A stretch of DNA of 64,000 nucleotides from Paraburkholderia caballeronis (GCF_900104845.1 NZ_FNSR01000001.1:1550001-1614000); one strand, 5' to 3'. Counted from the stretch's first letter, positions 53,630-62,742 are shown. A program made the numbers and translations. The notes: generated by a model from the letters alone, not told the origin.

Positions 53630-54484
53630 ATGAACAAACTGAAGACGAAACTCGCGGACGGCACGGTGCTCGCGCCGGGCGTATTCGATGCGTTGAGCGC
53701 GGTGATCGCGGAACAGGCGGGTTTCGACGCGCTGTATCTGTCCGGCGCGTCGATCGCGTACACGAAGCTCGGCCGCTCGGACGTGGGTCTCACGACGTAC
53801 ACCGAAGTCGAGGACACGCTCGCGCGGATCACCGAACGCGTCGCGCTGCCGGTGATCGTCGATGCCGATACCGGCTTCGGCAATGCGCTGAACGTGAAGC
53901 GCACGGTGCGCGGCTTCGAGCGCGCGGGCGCGGCGATGATCCAGCTGGAGGACCAGACGTTTCCGAAGCGGTGCGGCCATCTCGACGGCAAGTCGGTGAT
54001 CCCGGTCGCGGAGATGTGCGGCAAGCTGCGCGCGGCCGTCGATGCGCGCGCGAATGCCGGCACGCTGATCCTCGCGCGCACCGACGCGGTCGCGGTCGAA
54101 GGGCTCGACGCGGCGCTGGAGCGCGCGGAACGGTATCTCGAAGCGGGCGTCGATGCGCTGTTCATCGAGGCGCTGCGCTCGGTCGAGCAGATGGAGGCCG
54201 CGTGTGCGCGTTTCGCCTCGCGCGTGCCGCTGCTCGCGAACATGGTCGAAGGCGGCAAGACGCCGGTGCAGCGCGCGGCGCTGCTCGCGCAGATCGGCTT
54301 CCGGATCGTGATCTTCCCGGGCGCGGCCGCGCGCGCGGTCTCGCATACGCTGAAGGGTTTTTACGGGAGCCTGCACGAGCACGGCACGACCGCGCCGTGG
54401 AGCGACCGGATGCTCGACTTCGACGGACTGAACCAGGTGATTGGCACACCGGATCTTATCGCCGAGTCGAAGCTGTACGAGTAG
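53630..54484 (+). CDS. isocitrate lyase/PEP mutase family C-C lyase
   Basis: This 284-residue barrel enzyme carries the isocitrate-lyase superfamily motif KRCGH (residues 113-117), whose Cys is the catalytic acid in methylisocitrate and dimethylmalate lyases. ADTGFGNALNV, MIQLEDQTF and ILARTDA are magnesium- and substrate-binding elements. Family members cleave a 2-hydroxy diacid at the C2-C3 bond to give an oxoacid plus a carboxylate (methylisocitrate, 2,3-dimethylmalate) or hydrolyse oxaloacetate. It starts 35 bases after the preceding stop and closes the operon. It is the natural last step after a LeuCD-type hydratase (inference). Confidence 0.9.
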   Translation: MNKLKTKLADGTVLAPGVFDALSAVIAEQAGFDALYLSGASIAYTKLGRSDVGLTTYTEVEDTLARITERVALPVIVDADTGFGNALNVKRTVRGFERAGAAMIQLEDQTFPKRCGHLDGKSVIPVAEMCGKLRAAVDARANAGTLILARTDAVAVEGLDAALERAERYLEAGVDALFIEALRSVEQMEAACARFASRVPLLANMVEGGKTPVQRAALLAQIGFRIVIFPGAAARAVSHTLKGFYGSLHEHGTTAPWSDRMLDFDGLNQVIGTPDLIAESKLYE

Positions 54485-54620
54485 GCGGTTGCGCCCAGGT
54501 TGCCGCGCCGCTGTCACGATAAATTCATGTGGCCGGGGCCGCTGGCTTCACGTCATGCGCCAGTGTCTTGCGGTATCGTGGGGCTTCTTTCCCGCGATCG
54601 CCGCGACGCGAGCCACCACG

Positions 54621-54890
54621 ATGCAGCGCACCTACGAATACAAGGGTTTCACCCTCGAAGTGTTCGTCGAGGCCGATTTCAAGGTGCCGAAGTCGGCGCA
54701 TGCGCCCGCGTCGGTCGGTCATGTCGCGCTCGTGCGGATCTTTCGCGACGGCGTGCAGATTTCGACGTTCTCGCCGCTGCGCTTCGGCGACCTCGCGGGC
54801 CGCGCATTCGGATCGGACGTCGAAGCGTTGATGGGCGGCTACTCGGCCGCGCGCAAGGTCATCGACGACCTGTTCACGCGCGACGATTGA
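54621..54890 (+). CDS. 89-residue conserved-looking hypothetical protein
   Basis: This small soluble protein (MQRTYEYKGFTLEVFVEADFKVPKSAHAPASVGHVALVRIF...) has alternating beta strands followed by a C-terminal helix (MGGYSAARKVIDDLF). It has the composition of a genuine compact protein, but I cannot assign a family. An in-frame ATG at 54555 would add 22 residues rich in Ala; ATG 54621 gives a sensible N-terminus. There is no strong ribosome site. It stands alone between the catabolic operon and the dehydrogenase gene. Confidence 0.65.
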   Translation: MQRTYEYKGFTLEVFVEADFKVPKSAHAPASVGHVALVRIFRDGVQISTFSPLRFGDLAGRAFGSDVEALMGGYSAARKVIDDLFTRDD

Positions 54891-55342
54891 CCCACGCGGG
54901 TCGTGCGCGAGCCCTCCCGGCTCAACGCCCTCCCACTTTGCCCGGCGCATCGCATGCGCCGGGCATGCTCATTCGATCATCCGCGCATCAACGGCCTGCC
55001 TGCGGGCATCGGCGCATCGTTGCAGAATGGCGAGGCGGTGTTTGCCGTCCGGCCACGCCGGCTTCGCGTCGCGCGGATTCGTAGTACGGTGACTGCGGCT
55101 GCGGAAATAAAAGCCAGCCGGGCGTGAAACGTGCTCCATTTGTGCGGCGGCCGTCTGCGGAAATTGAAAGGATGTGCCATGCGACTGCGGATCGTGCGCG
55201 AAAGATTCAGCGCCGCCTGAAGGTCTTGCGCAGGTCTTTCGCGGGTCTTTCGCGGGTCTTTCAAGCGGGGTTCCGCGTCGCGCGGCATGCCGGCCGCCTT
55301 GTCCTGTCTGTCAACCGAAACCTGAAACCAGAGGTCATAACC
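54891..55342. other. 452-base spacer with the leader of the PQQ dehydrogenase gene
   Basis: There is no gene. It contains four 11-base direct repeats (55222-55265) about 80 bases before the start codon. Confidence 0.6.
55222..55265 (+). repeat. four tandem 11-base units (GGTCTTTCGCG) upstream of gcd
   Basis: The units are GGTCTTGCGCA, GGTCTTTCGCG, GGTCTTTCGCG and GGTCTTTCAAG, in direct register. The period of 11 is close to one DNA turn, so a protein could bind all four on one face. It may also be a simple slippage product. Confidence 0.8.
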
Positions 55343-57745
55343 ATGGCGACGGATTCTTCGTCAAACAGCGTCGTAAGGTGGATCACCCTTGTCTTCGCGG
55401 CGCTTTCGGGCCTGTATCTGCTGCTCGGCGGCATCTGGCTGTCCGCCATCGGCGGCTCCGTGTATTACGTGATCGCGGGCCTCGCGCTGCTCGTCACCGC
55501 ATTCCTGATTCATCGCCGCAAGGGCGCCGCGCTCGTGCTGTACGCGGTGCTGCTGGTCGGCACCGTCGCCTGGGCGGTGTGGGAAGCGGGATTCGATTTC
55601 TGGGCGCTGACGCCGCGCACCGACGTGCTGGTGATCTTCGGCATCTGGCTCGTGCTGCCGTTCGTGTCGCGCACGTTCAACACGTCCGGCCGGGGCAGCG
55701 TGCTCGTGCTCGCGGCGGGGATCATCATCAGCGCGCTCGTGCTCGTGTACGCGGCGTTCAACGACCCGCAGCAGATCAACGGCACCGTGACGTCGAGCGC
55801 CGCCACGCCGGGCGCTTCGACGCCTGACATCGCGGCCGGCGACTGGCCCGCGTACGGCCGCACCCAGGCCGGCACGCGTTATTCGCCGCTCGCGCAGATC
55901 AACGGGCAGAACGTGAAAAATCTGCAGGTCGCGTGGACGTTCCGCACCGGCGACCTGAAAGGGCCGAACGATCCGGTCGAGATCACGAACGAGGTCACGC
56001 CGATCAAGGCCGGCGACATGCTGTACCTGTGCTCGCCGCACCAGATCCTGTTCGCGCTCGACGCGGCGAGCGGCGCGCTGAAGTGGAAGTTCGATCCGGG
56101 CCTGAAGGCCGACCCGAGCTTCCAGCACGTCACGTGTCGCGGCGTGTCGTATCACGAGACGGCGGCGGCGAAGGCGGCCGGCGCGGGCGCGGCCGCATCG
56201 GCGCTGCCGCAGTGCGCGCGCCGCGTGCTGCTGCCGGTGAACGACGGCCACCTGTTCGCGCTCGACGCGCAGACCGGCCAGCGTTGCGCGGACTTCGGCA
56301 CCCACGGCGACCTCGACTTGCAGCACCTGCAACCGGTGACGACCGCCGGGCAATACGAGCCGACCTCGCCGCCGATCGTGACCGACAGCGTGATCGTCGT
56401 CGCGGGTTCGGTGACGGACAACTATTCGACGCGCGAGCCGTCCGGCGTGATCCGCGGCTTCGACGTCGAGACCGGCAAGCTGCTGTGGGCGTTCGACCCG
56501 GGCGCGGACGACCCGAACGCGATCCCCTCCGACCAGCACAGCTTCACGCTGAATTCGCCGAACTCGTGGGCGCCGGCCGCATACGACGCGAAGCTCGACA
56601 TCGTCTATCTGCCGATGGGCGTCAGCACGCCGGACATCTGGGGCGGCAATCGCACGCCGCAGCAGGAGCGTTATGCGAGCGGACTGCTCGCGCTGCACGC
56701 GTCGACCGGCAAGCTCGCATGGTTCTATCAGACCGTGCACCACGACCTGTGGGACATGGACCTGCCGTCCCAGCCGACGCTCGCGGACATCACCGACAGC
56801 AGCGGCAACGTCGTGCCGGTCGTCTACGCGCCCGCGAAAACCGGCAACATTTTCGTGCTCGACCGGCGCACCGGCCAGCTCGTCGTGCCCGCGCCGGAGA
56901 CGCCGGTGCCGCAGGGCGCGGCGACGGGCGATCACGTGTCGCCGACGCAGCCGTATTCGCAGTTGACGTTCCGGCCGGCGAAGAACCTGACCGGCGCGGA
57001 CATGTGGGGCGCGACGATGTACGACCAGCTGATGTGCCGCGTGATGTTCCACCGGCTGCGCTACGAAGGGCCGTTCACGCCGCCGTCTACGCAGGGGACG
57101 CTGGTGTTCCCGGGCAACCTCGGGATGTTCGAATGGGGCGGTCTCGCGGTCGATACCGACCGGCAACTTGCGATCGCGAACCCGATCGCGCTGCCGTTCG
57201 TGTCGAAGCTGATTCCGCGCGGGCCGGGCAATCCGATCGAGCCGCCGGAAGGCGCGAGCGGCACCGGCACCGAGGTCGGCATCCAGCCGCAGTACGGCGT
57301 GCCGTTCGGCGTGACGATCAACCCGTTCCTGTCGCCGCTCGGGCTGCCATGCAAGGAGCCGGCGTGGGGTTACGTCGCCGCGCTCGACCTGAAGACGAAC
57401 CAGGTCGTGTGGAAGAAGCGGATCGGCACCGTGCGCGACAGCTCGCCGATCCCGCTGCCGTTCCGGATGGGGATGCCGATGTTGGGCGGCCCGATGACGA
57501 CGGCCGGCCACGTGTTCTTCATCGGCGCGACCGCCGACAACTACCTGCGCGCGTTCAGCACCGACACCGGCGAGCAGTTGTGGCGCGCGCGGCTGCCGGC
57601 CGGCGGCCAGGCGACGCCGATGACCTACGAGGCGAACGGCCGGCAGTACGTGGTGATCGCCGCCGGCGGGCATGGGTCGTTCGGCACGAAGCTCGGCGAC
57701 TACGTGATCGCGTATGCGTTGCCGAATGGGCAGAGCGGGCAATGA
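55343..57745 (+). CDS. gcd: membrane-bound PQQ-dependent glucose/quinate/shikimate-type dehydrogenase
   Basis: This is an 800-residue protein. Residues 12-150 form five membrane helices (WITLVFAALSGLYLLLGGIWL and following), as in E. coli Gcd. The rest is a periplasmic beta-propeller quinoprotein: DWPAYGRTQAGTRYSPLAQIN starts the propeller, and FYQTVHHDLWDMDLPSQPTL and PPEGASGTGTEVGI are PQQ-family elements. It oxidises an aldose or quinate-type alcohol in the periplasm and passes electrons to ubiquinone. AGAGG at 55330-55334 supports ATG 55343, although the frame is open from 55124. The substrate (glucose or quinate/shikimate) cannot be settled here. It converges with the cioAB operon. Confidence 0.9.
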   Translation: MATDSSSNSVVRWITLVFAALSGLYLLLGGIWLSAIGGSVYYVIAGLALLVTAFLIHRRKGAALVLYAVLLVGTVAWAVWEAGFDFWALTPRTDVLVIFGIWLVLPFVSRTFNTSGRGSVLVLAAGIIISALVLVYAAFNDPQQINGTVTSSAATPGASTPDIAAGDWPAYGRTQAGTRYSPLAQINGQNVKNLQVAWTFRTGDLKGPNDPVEITNEVTPIKAGDMLYLCSPHQILFALDAASGALKWKFDPGLKADPSFQHVTCRGVSYHETAAAKAAGAGAAASALPQCARRVLLPVNDGHLFALDAQTGQRCADFGTHGDLDLQHLQPVTTAGQYEPTSPPIVTDSVIVVAGSVTDNYSTREPSGVIRGFDVETGKLLWAFDPGADDPNAIPSDQHSFTLNSPNSWAPAAYDAKLDIVYLPMGVSTPDIWGGNRTPQQERYASGLLALHASTGKLAWFYQTVHHDLWDMDLPSQPTLADITDSSGNVVPVVYAPAKTGNIFVLDRRTGQLVVPAPETPVPQGAATGDHVSPTQPYSQLTFRPAKNLTGADMWGATMYDQLMCRVMFHRLRYEGPFTPPSTQGTLVFPGNLGMFEWGGLAVDTDRQLAIANPIALPFVSKLIPRGPGNPIEPPEGASGTGTEVGIQPQYGVPFGVTINPFLSPLGLPCKEPAWGYVAALDLKTNQVVWKKRIGTVRDSSPIPLPFRMGMPMLGGPMTTAGHVFFIGATADNYLRAFSTDTGEQLWRARLPAGGQATPMTYEANGRQYVVIAAGGHGSFGTKLGDYVIAYALPNGQSGQ

Positions 57746-57762
57746 GCGGGCAATGAGCGGGC
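57733..57762 (+). repeat. GAGCGGGCAAT direct repeats across the gcd stop codon
   Basis: Two exact copies and a third partial one lie in tandem; the TGA stop of gcd spans the first junction. It is a recent slippage duplication. Confidence 0.75.
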
Positions 57763-57871
57763 GCGGCGGGCGGTGGGCGGTTCGCTGCGCGCCGGCTGCC
57801 TGCGCGGCGGCGACCGGCGCGGGCCGCGCGGCAGCGCGGCGGTCATCCCGCCGACGACGAGCGCCGCCCGC

Positions 57872-57890
57872 GGCGGCTATCGCAGCCGCC
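57872..57890. terminator. hairpin between convergent gcd and cioB
   Basis: GGCGGCT and AGCCGCC form a 7-base stem with an ATCGC loop, 12 bases beyond the cioB stop. There is no T-run; a weak bidirectional terminator at best. Confidence 0.35.
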
Positions 57891-57901
57891 ATCACCCCCG
57901 T

Positions 57902-58900
57902 TCAGTGATAGTTCGCGTCGGCCGGCGTCTTGTGGCGGAACACCCAGTAGCCGGCCGCCGTGTACACGAGAATGACCGGCACGATGATCGCCGCGCCGAC
58001 CAGCGTGAACACCTGCGTGCTGAGCGGCGCGGCCGCGTCCCATAACGTGACCGCGTCCGGGATCGCATACGGCCATACGCTGACCAGCAGCCCGACGTAA
58101 CCGAGCAGCACGAGCAGCAGCGCGAGCAGGAACGGCGTCGCGTCGTGACGCCGGCGCGTCGCGCGGAACATCAGCACGGCGACCGCCGCGACCGCGAACG
58201 GCACCGGCAGCAGCCGGTAGAACATCGGCGCGGAGAACCAGCGCCGCGCGATCTGCGCGTCGGACAGCGGCGTCCACACCGACACCGCGACCATGAACAG
58301 CAGCAGCACGATCGTCAGCGGTCCGATGAACTGGTGCAGCCGCAGTTGCAGGTCGCCGTCGGTTTTCATCGCGAGCCAGCACGCGCCGAGCAGCGCGTAG
58401 GTGGACATCAGCCCGAGGCCGGTCAACAGGCTGAACGGCGTGAGCCAGAAGAACGGCTCGCCGGCGAAGTTGCCGTTCGCGACCGGTATTCCTTGCAGAT
58501 ACGCGCCGAGCGCGATTCCCTGGAACAGCGCCGCGCCCGCCGAGCCGAGCGTGAACGCGAGGCTCCATGCGTTTTTCGTGCGGTTCGCCTTGCCGCGCAC
58601 CTCGAACGACACGCCGCGCACGATCAGGCACACGAGCATCAGGATGATCGGCAGATACAGCGCCGGCAGCGCGATCGCATACGCGGCCGGGAACGTCGCG
58701 TACAGCGCCGCGCCGCCGAACACGAGCCACGTCTCGTTGCCGTCCCACACCGGCGCGAGCGTGTGCATCATGCGGTCGCGCTCGCGGTCGTCCGGAAAGA
58801 ACGGGAAGACGATGCCGACGCCGAGGTCGAATCCGTCGAGCGCGACGTAGATGAACAACCCCAGCGCGATGATCGCTGCCCAGATGACCGTCAGATCCAT
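57902..58900 (-). CDS. cioB: cytochrome bd-type (cyanide-insensitive) ubiquinol oxidase subunit II
   Basis: This 332-residue subunit has about nine membrane helices. MDLTVIWAAIIALGLFIYVALDGFDLGVGIVFPF is the hallmark N-terminus of CydB/CioB, and PVWDGNETWLVFGGAALYATFP is the second signature. It partners subunit I, encoded 61 bases upstream on the same strand, to form a terminal oxidase that reduces oxygen with ubiquinol and tolerates cyanide and low oxygen. It ends AGYWVFRHKTPADANYH. No small CydX-type frame was recognised after it. Confidence 0.94.
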   Translation of the reverse strand: MDLTVIWAAIIALGLFIYVALDGFDLGVGIVFPFFPDDRERDRMMHTLAPVWDGNETWLVFGGAALYATFPAAYAIALPALYLPIILMLVCLIVRGVSFEVRGKANRTKNAWSLAFTLGSAGAALFQGIALGAYLQGIPVANGNFAGEPFFWLTPFSLLTGLGLMSTYALLGACWLAMKTDGDLQLRLHQFIGPLTIVLLLFMVAVSVWTPLSDAQIARRWFSAPMFYRLLPVPFAVAAVAVLMFRATRRRHDATPFLLALLLVLLGYVGLLVSVWPYAIPDAVTLWDAAAPLSTQVFTLVGAAIIVPVILVYTAAGYWVFRHKTPADANYH

Positions 58901-58961
58901 GATGGCTTCTCCGCGAGTGCTGGCGAGTGCCTGCCAGCTGCTGGCAAATGGGGGGCGGCCG

Positions 58962-60353
58962 TCAATCGGCGGCCGACAGCGGACGGCGTCCCGCGCCGAC
59001 CGCGTTTTGCGCGCGCGGCTCGGGTTCGTGCGGGGCGTCGTCGATCGGCGGCCCGCTGCGGATCAGCTTGAAGATGTACCACGCGCCGGTGCCGAACACG
59101 ACGAAATAGACGATCACGAAGATCATCATCGACAGCCCGACGTTCTGCACGGTGACGGGCGACACCGCGTCGGCGGTGCGCATCAGCCCATAGACGACCC
59201 ACGGCTGGCGGCCGACCTCGGTCGTCACCCAGCCCATCAGCAGCGCGACGTAGCCGGTCGGCCCCATCGCGAGCGCGAAAGACTGGAACAGGCGGTTCTC
59301 GAACAGCCGCCCGCCGCGCCGCAGCGCGACGCCGACGATCGCGAGCAGCAGCATCAGGAGGCCGAGCCCGACCATGATCCGGAAGCTCCAGAACACGATC
59401 GTCGAGTTCGGCCGGTCGTTCTTCGGGAACGTCTTCAGCCCGCGGATCTCGCCGTCCCACGTATGCGTGAGGATCAGGCTGCCCAGATGCGGGATCTGGA
59501 TCGCGTCGCGCGTGACTTCCGCGTCCATGTCCGGAATCCCGAACAGGTTCAGCGCGGTGCCGCCGTGCTCGGTTTCCCACAGTCCCTCGATCGCGGCGAT
59601 TTTCGCCGGCTGGTGTTCGAGCGTGTTCAGCCCGTGCTGGTCGCCCGCGAGAATCTGGACCGGCGCGAGCACCAGCAGCATCCACAGCGCCATCGAGAAC
59701 ATCGTGCGCACCGCCGGATCGCGCCGGCCGCGCAGCAGATGCCACGCGCCGGTCGCGGTGACGAGCAGCGCGACCACGAGGAACGCGGCGATCGTCATGT
59801 GCACGAGCCGGTACGGAAACGACGGGTTGAAGACGATCGCGAGCCAGTCCTGCGGCACGATGCGGCCGTTCTCGATCAGATAGCCGCGCGGCGTCTGCAT
59901 CCAGCTGTTGGACGCGAGAATCCAGAACGTCGAGATCAGCGTGCCGAGCGCGACCAGCAGCGTCGCCGCGAAATGCGCGCGGCGGCCGACCTTGTCCCAG
60001 CCGAACAGCATGATGCCGAGGAAACCCGCTTCGAGGAAAAACGCGGTCATCACCTCGTAGGTGAGCAGCGGCCCGGTGATCGACCCGGCGAAGCGCGAGA
60101 AGCCCGCCCAGTTCGTGCCGAATTCGTAAGCCATCACGACGCCGGACACGACGCCCATCCCGAACGCCATCGCGAAGATTTTCGACCAGTACACGCACAG
60201 GCTGCGGTAATGCGGCTTGCCGGTTTTCAGCCACGCGCCTTCGAGCACGGCGATGAAGCTCGCGAGGCCGATGCTCGTCGCGGGAAAAACGATGTGAAAC
60301 GCGATCGTGAATGCGAACTGGATTCTCGACAGATCGGCGGCGCTGGCACTCAT
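58962..60353 (-). CDS. cioA: cytochrome bd-type (cyanide-insensitive) ubiquinol oxidase subunit I
   Basis: This 463-residue subunit carries the haems. It starts MSASAADLSRIQFAFTIAFHIVFPATSIGL, with a haem-ligand His, and has GDQHGLNTLEHQPAKIAAIEGLWE as the quinol-oxidation loop and GRQPWVVYGLMRTADAVSP as the CioA-type ending. The short Q-loop and overall length fit the CIO branch rather than E. coli CydA (522 residues). AGGAGG eight bases before ATG 60353 fixes the start; the frame stays open to 60758. It is first in the two-gene operon. Confidence 0.94.
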   Translation of the reverse strand: MSASAADLSRIQFAFTIAFHIVFPATSIGLASFIAVLEGAWLKTGKPHYRSLCVYWSKIFAMAFGMGVVSGVVMAYEFGTNWAGFSRFAGSITGPLLTYEVMTAFFLEAGFLGIMLFGWDKVGRRAHFAATLLVALGTLISTFWILASNSWMQTPRGYLIENGRIVPQDWLAIVFNPSFPYRLVHMTIAAFLVVALLVTATGAWHLLRGRRDPAVRTMFSMALWMLLVLAPVQILAGDQHGLNTLEHQPAKIAAIEGLWETEHGGTALNLFGIPDMDAEVTRDAIQIPHLGSLILTHTWDGEIRGLKTFPKNDRPNSTIVFWSFRIMVGLGLLMLLLAIVGVALRRGGRLFENRLFQSFALAMGPTGYVALLMGWVTTEVGRQPWVVYGLMRTADAVSPVTVQNVGLSMMIFVIVYFVVFGTGAWYIFKLIRSGPPIDDAPHEPEPRAQNAVGAGRRPLSAAD

Positions 60354-60628
60354 GGTCTGACCTCCTGCTGTGGACGGCGATAAAAGCGGTTCGCGGCTGG
60401 ACGGCAACAGCACTTTAACCGACATGGACGACGGATGCTTGAGCGATTGGGGCGCGCACGAAATTTGCCCAGTCATCCGGAATGATCGGCCGGCTGAAAG
60501 GCTGTGCGGCGGCGCAGCAAGCGCCAAACCCTGTCGGGCAGGGCGGCGATGGCTTGCGTCACAGACGCGGCATGCAAGCCGGGCGCATCCGATGAACGGC
60601 AATCCCATGAAGGGAATGGAGGCAGGCG

Positions 60629-61888
60629 ATGAGCGATCGACAGCAGGCGCCGTTGAAAGAGAAGCGCCGTCTCGGCAACTGGATGCCGGCGCAGGAGCGG
60701 ACGGCGGCCGCGTTTCGCCGCCGGATCGCGGCCGCGGCGGCGGCGGCCCACGATGCACGGCGCGCGCCGCTCGCGGGCGTCGTCCGGGATCTCGCGGACC
60801 TCGTGCACGGCGACGCGGTGTTGCGGATGAACCTGACGCGCGCGATCGACGAAGCCCGCGCGGCCGGTTACGACCTCGGTTATGCGTCGATCGACGAACT
60901 GATGCGGATCGTCGATTACCTGATGACGTACGCGCCGCCGTTCAGCGCGAGCGCGCCGGTCGCGACGCCGCTGAACGTCGTGCTCGACTGGCCGATGTGC
61001 ATGCCGTCCGGCTACGCGGTGTTTCGCGACCCGGCGTTCAATGCGCAGTTGCGGCGCGTGCTCGATTACTGGTGCGGATTCCTGAGCGGCCCGCATTCGC
61101 GCGCGCATCTGAACGGACACGCGCCGGACGGCTGGTTCTGCGAAGAAGCGCGCGAGAAGATGGGGCTGGAGGAATTCGTCTGCGATCCGTCGCAGCCGCA
61201 CTGGGGCTTCGAGTCGTGGAACGCGTTCTTCACGCGCCGGTTCCGGCCGGGCGCGCGGCCCGTTGCCGGGCCGGACGATCACCGGGTCATCGTCAGCGCG
61301 TGCGAGGCGTCGCCCTACGACGTGCGCGAGAACGTGAAGCTGCACGACCGCTTCTGGATCAAGTCGCAGCCTTATTCGCTGCGCGAGATCCTGACCGCGA
61401 GCCAGCAGGACCTGGCGGAGCGTTTCGTCGGCGGCTCGATCTTCCAGGGGTATCTGAGCGCGTTCAACTATCACCGCTGGCATGCGCCGGTCGCGGGGCG
61501 CATCCGCGCGGCCTATAACGTCGACGGCACCTGTTACTCGGACGTCGAGGCCGAAGGCGTCGATCCGCGCGGGCTGAACGATTCGCAGGGTTATATGACG
61601 GCCGTCGCCGCGCGGGCGGTCGTCGTGATCGACTGCGACGATCCGGGCATCGGCGAGGTCGCGTGCGTGTTCGTCGGGATGGCCGAGGTGTCGTCGTGCA
61701 CGATCGTCGCGCTGCCGGGGCAGCGCGTCGCGAAGGGCGACGAACTCGGCTGTTTCCAGTACGGCGGCAGCACCTATTGCCTGATTTTCCGGCCGGGCGT
61801 GATCGAGCGGTTCGTGCCGCAGCCGCCGTATCGCGACGACGTGCCGCCGCTGCGGGTCAACTCGCATCTGGCTACGGCGCGGGGATAA
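60629..61888 (+). CDS. phosphatidylserine decarboxylase-like protein (PsiD-like, with PSDC domain)
   Basis: This is a 419-residue protein. The N-terminal 160 residues (RRLGNWMPAQER, LADLVHGDAVLRMNLTRAIDEARAAG, WPMCMPSGYAVF) look like the PSD-associated domain found in PsiD-type enzymes. The C-terminal half is the decarboxylase: NYHRWHAPVAGRI and the self-cleavage motif GGST (379-382) in CFQYGGSTYCLIF; cleavage before Ser 381 would make the pyruvoyl group. True phosphatidylserine decarboxylases have LGST and are shorter. PsiD-type relatives decarboxylate aromatic amino acids such as tryptophan; the substrate here is unknown. GGAGGCAGGCG before ATG 60629 is a strong ribosome site. Confidence 0.85.
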   Translation: MSDRQQAPLKEKRRLGNWMPAQERTAAAFRRRIAAAAAAAHDARRAPLAGVVRDLADLVHGDAVLRMNLTRAIDEARAAGYDLGYASIDELMRIVDYLMTYAPPFSASAPVATPLNVVLDWPMCMPSGYAVFRDPAFNAQLRRVLDYWCGFLSGPHSRAHLNGHAPDGWFCEEAREKMGLEEFVCDPSQPHWGFESWNAFFTRRFRPGARPVAGPDDHRVIVSACEASPYDVRENVKLHDRFWIKSQPYSLREILTASQQDLAERFVGGSIFQGYLSAFNYHRWHAPVAGRIRAAYNVDGTCYSDVEAEGVDPRGLNDSQGYMTAVAARAVVVIDCDDPGIGEVACVFVGMAEVSSCTIVALPGQRVAKGDELGCFQYGGSTYCLIFRPGVIERFVPQPPYRDDVPPLRVNSHLATARG

Positions 61889-62100
61889 CCGCTGGAGGGG
61901 AGCGGGGCGTTCGCTGTTCGCCGTTCTTTTTCTCGCGCGGCTGGCGCGGACCCTGCGCCGCGCATGATGATGCGGGAACGCGTGCGCCGCTTGCGTGCGC
62001 GTCAGCGTGACCGACACAGGGCGACGCGGAGAGCTTCGCGCCGCAGCGTTGTTATCGCGAGCCGCCGATTCCGCGACGGGGTGTCAACGTCGTGCCCGCG

Positions 62101-62742
62101 TCAGCGCGACCTGCTTTTCGCGCTCTTTTTCGCGGCCACGGGCCTGCGCGTTTCCTTCTGCGCGACCGGCGCATCACCGCCGTTCAACTGCTCCATCCAC
62201 GACAGCGCGTCGACGTACGACAGGAACTGCTCCAGATAACCGGGCGACAGCTCGCGCATCAGCGACAGCGACCGGTGCACGAGGCTGCTCGAATTCAGCG
62301 GCCCCGCGTTCGTCGGCACCTGGTCGCGCGACTGGCGCACCTGCCGTTCGGCGCTCACGCGCGACCAGGTTTTCCTGAAGTAATCGAGCATCTCCAGCTC
62401 GGGCCACGCGCCAGCGCGGGGCATCGCGCGAGCGGCGCGCGCCTGGTTCGCGATGTAGTCGTTCAGGTCTGCGAGACCGTTGGCCGTTTCGCGCTGCGTG
62501 TCCTTCTCGCCGGCCGCCGCCGTTGCGGACGATGCCCGCTCGACATCGTCCGCATACGCGGCGACCAGCGCATCGAGCCGTGCATCCAGCACGCGCCGCG
62601 CGTCGCCGCCGTGACGCGACGCACGCCGCTCCAGCGCGTCGATCAACCCGAAGCGCACCGGATCGAGACGATCCATGCCGCGCTCCCGCCACGCATCGAG
62701 CCGTGCGCGCGCGCGGGTCGTCGTCTGGGTTTCGTCAGTCAT
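62101..62742 (-). CDS. DUF2894 domain protein
   Basis: This 213-residue soluble protein has ARARLDAWRERGMDRLDPVRFGLIDALERRASRHGGDARRVLDARL at the N-terminus, which fits DUF2894. It then has a helical, Ala-rich middle, a segment RSLSLMRELSPGYLEQFLSYVDALSWMEQL, and a basic tail (KKSAKSRSR). Function is unknown. The start overlaps the OmpA-type gene stop by eight bases, so the two are translationally coupled. With DUF802 and OmpA-type genes it forms a conserved-looking set. Confidence 0.8.
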   Translation of the reverse strand: MTDETQTTTRARARLDAWRERGMDRLDPVRFGLIDALERRASRHGGDARRVLDARLDALVAAYADDVERASSATAAAGEKDTQRETANGLADLNDYIANQARAARAMPRAGAWPELEMLDYFRKTWSRVSAERQVRQSRDQVPTNAGPLNSSSLVHRSLSLMRELSPGYLEQFLSYVDALSWMEQLNGGDAPVAQKETRRPVAAKKSAKSRSR

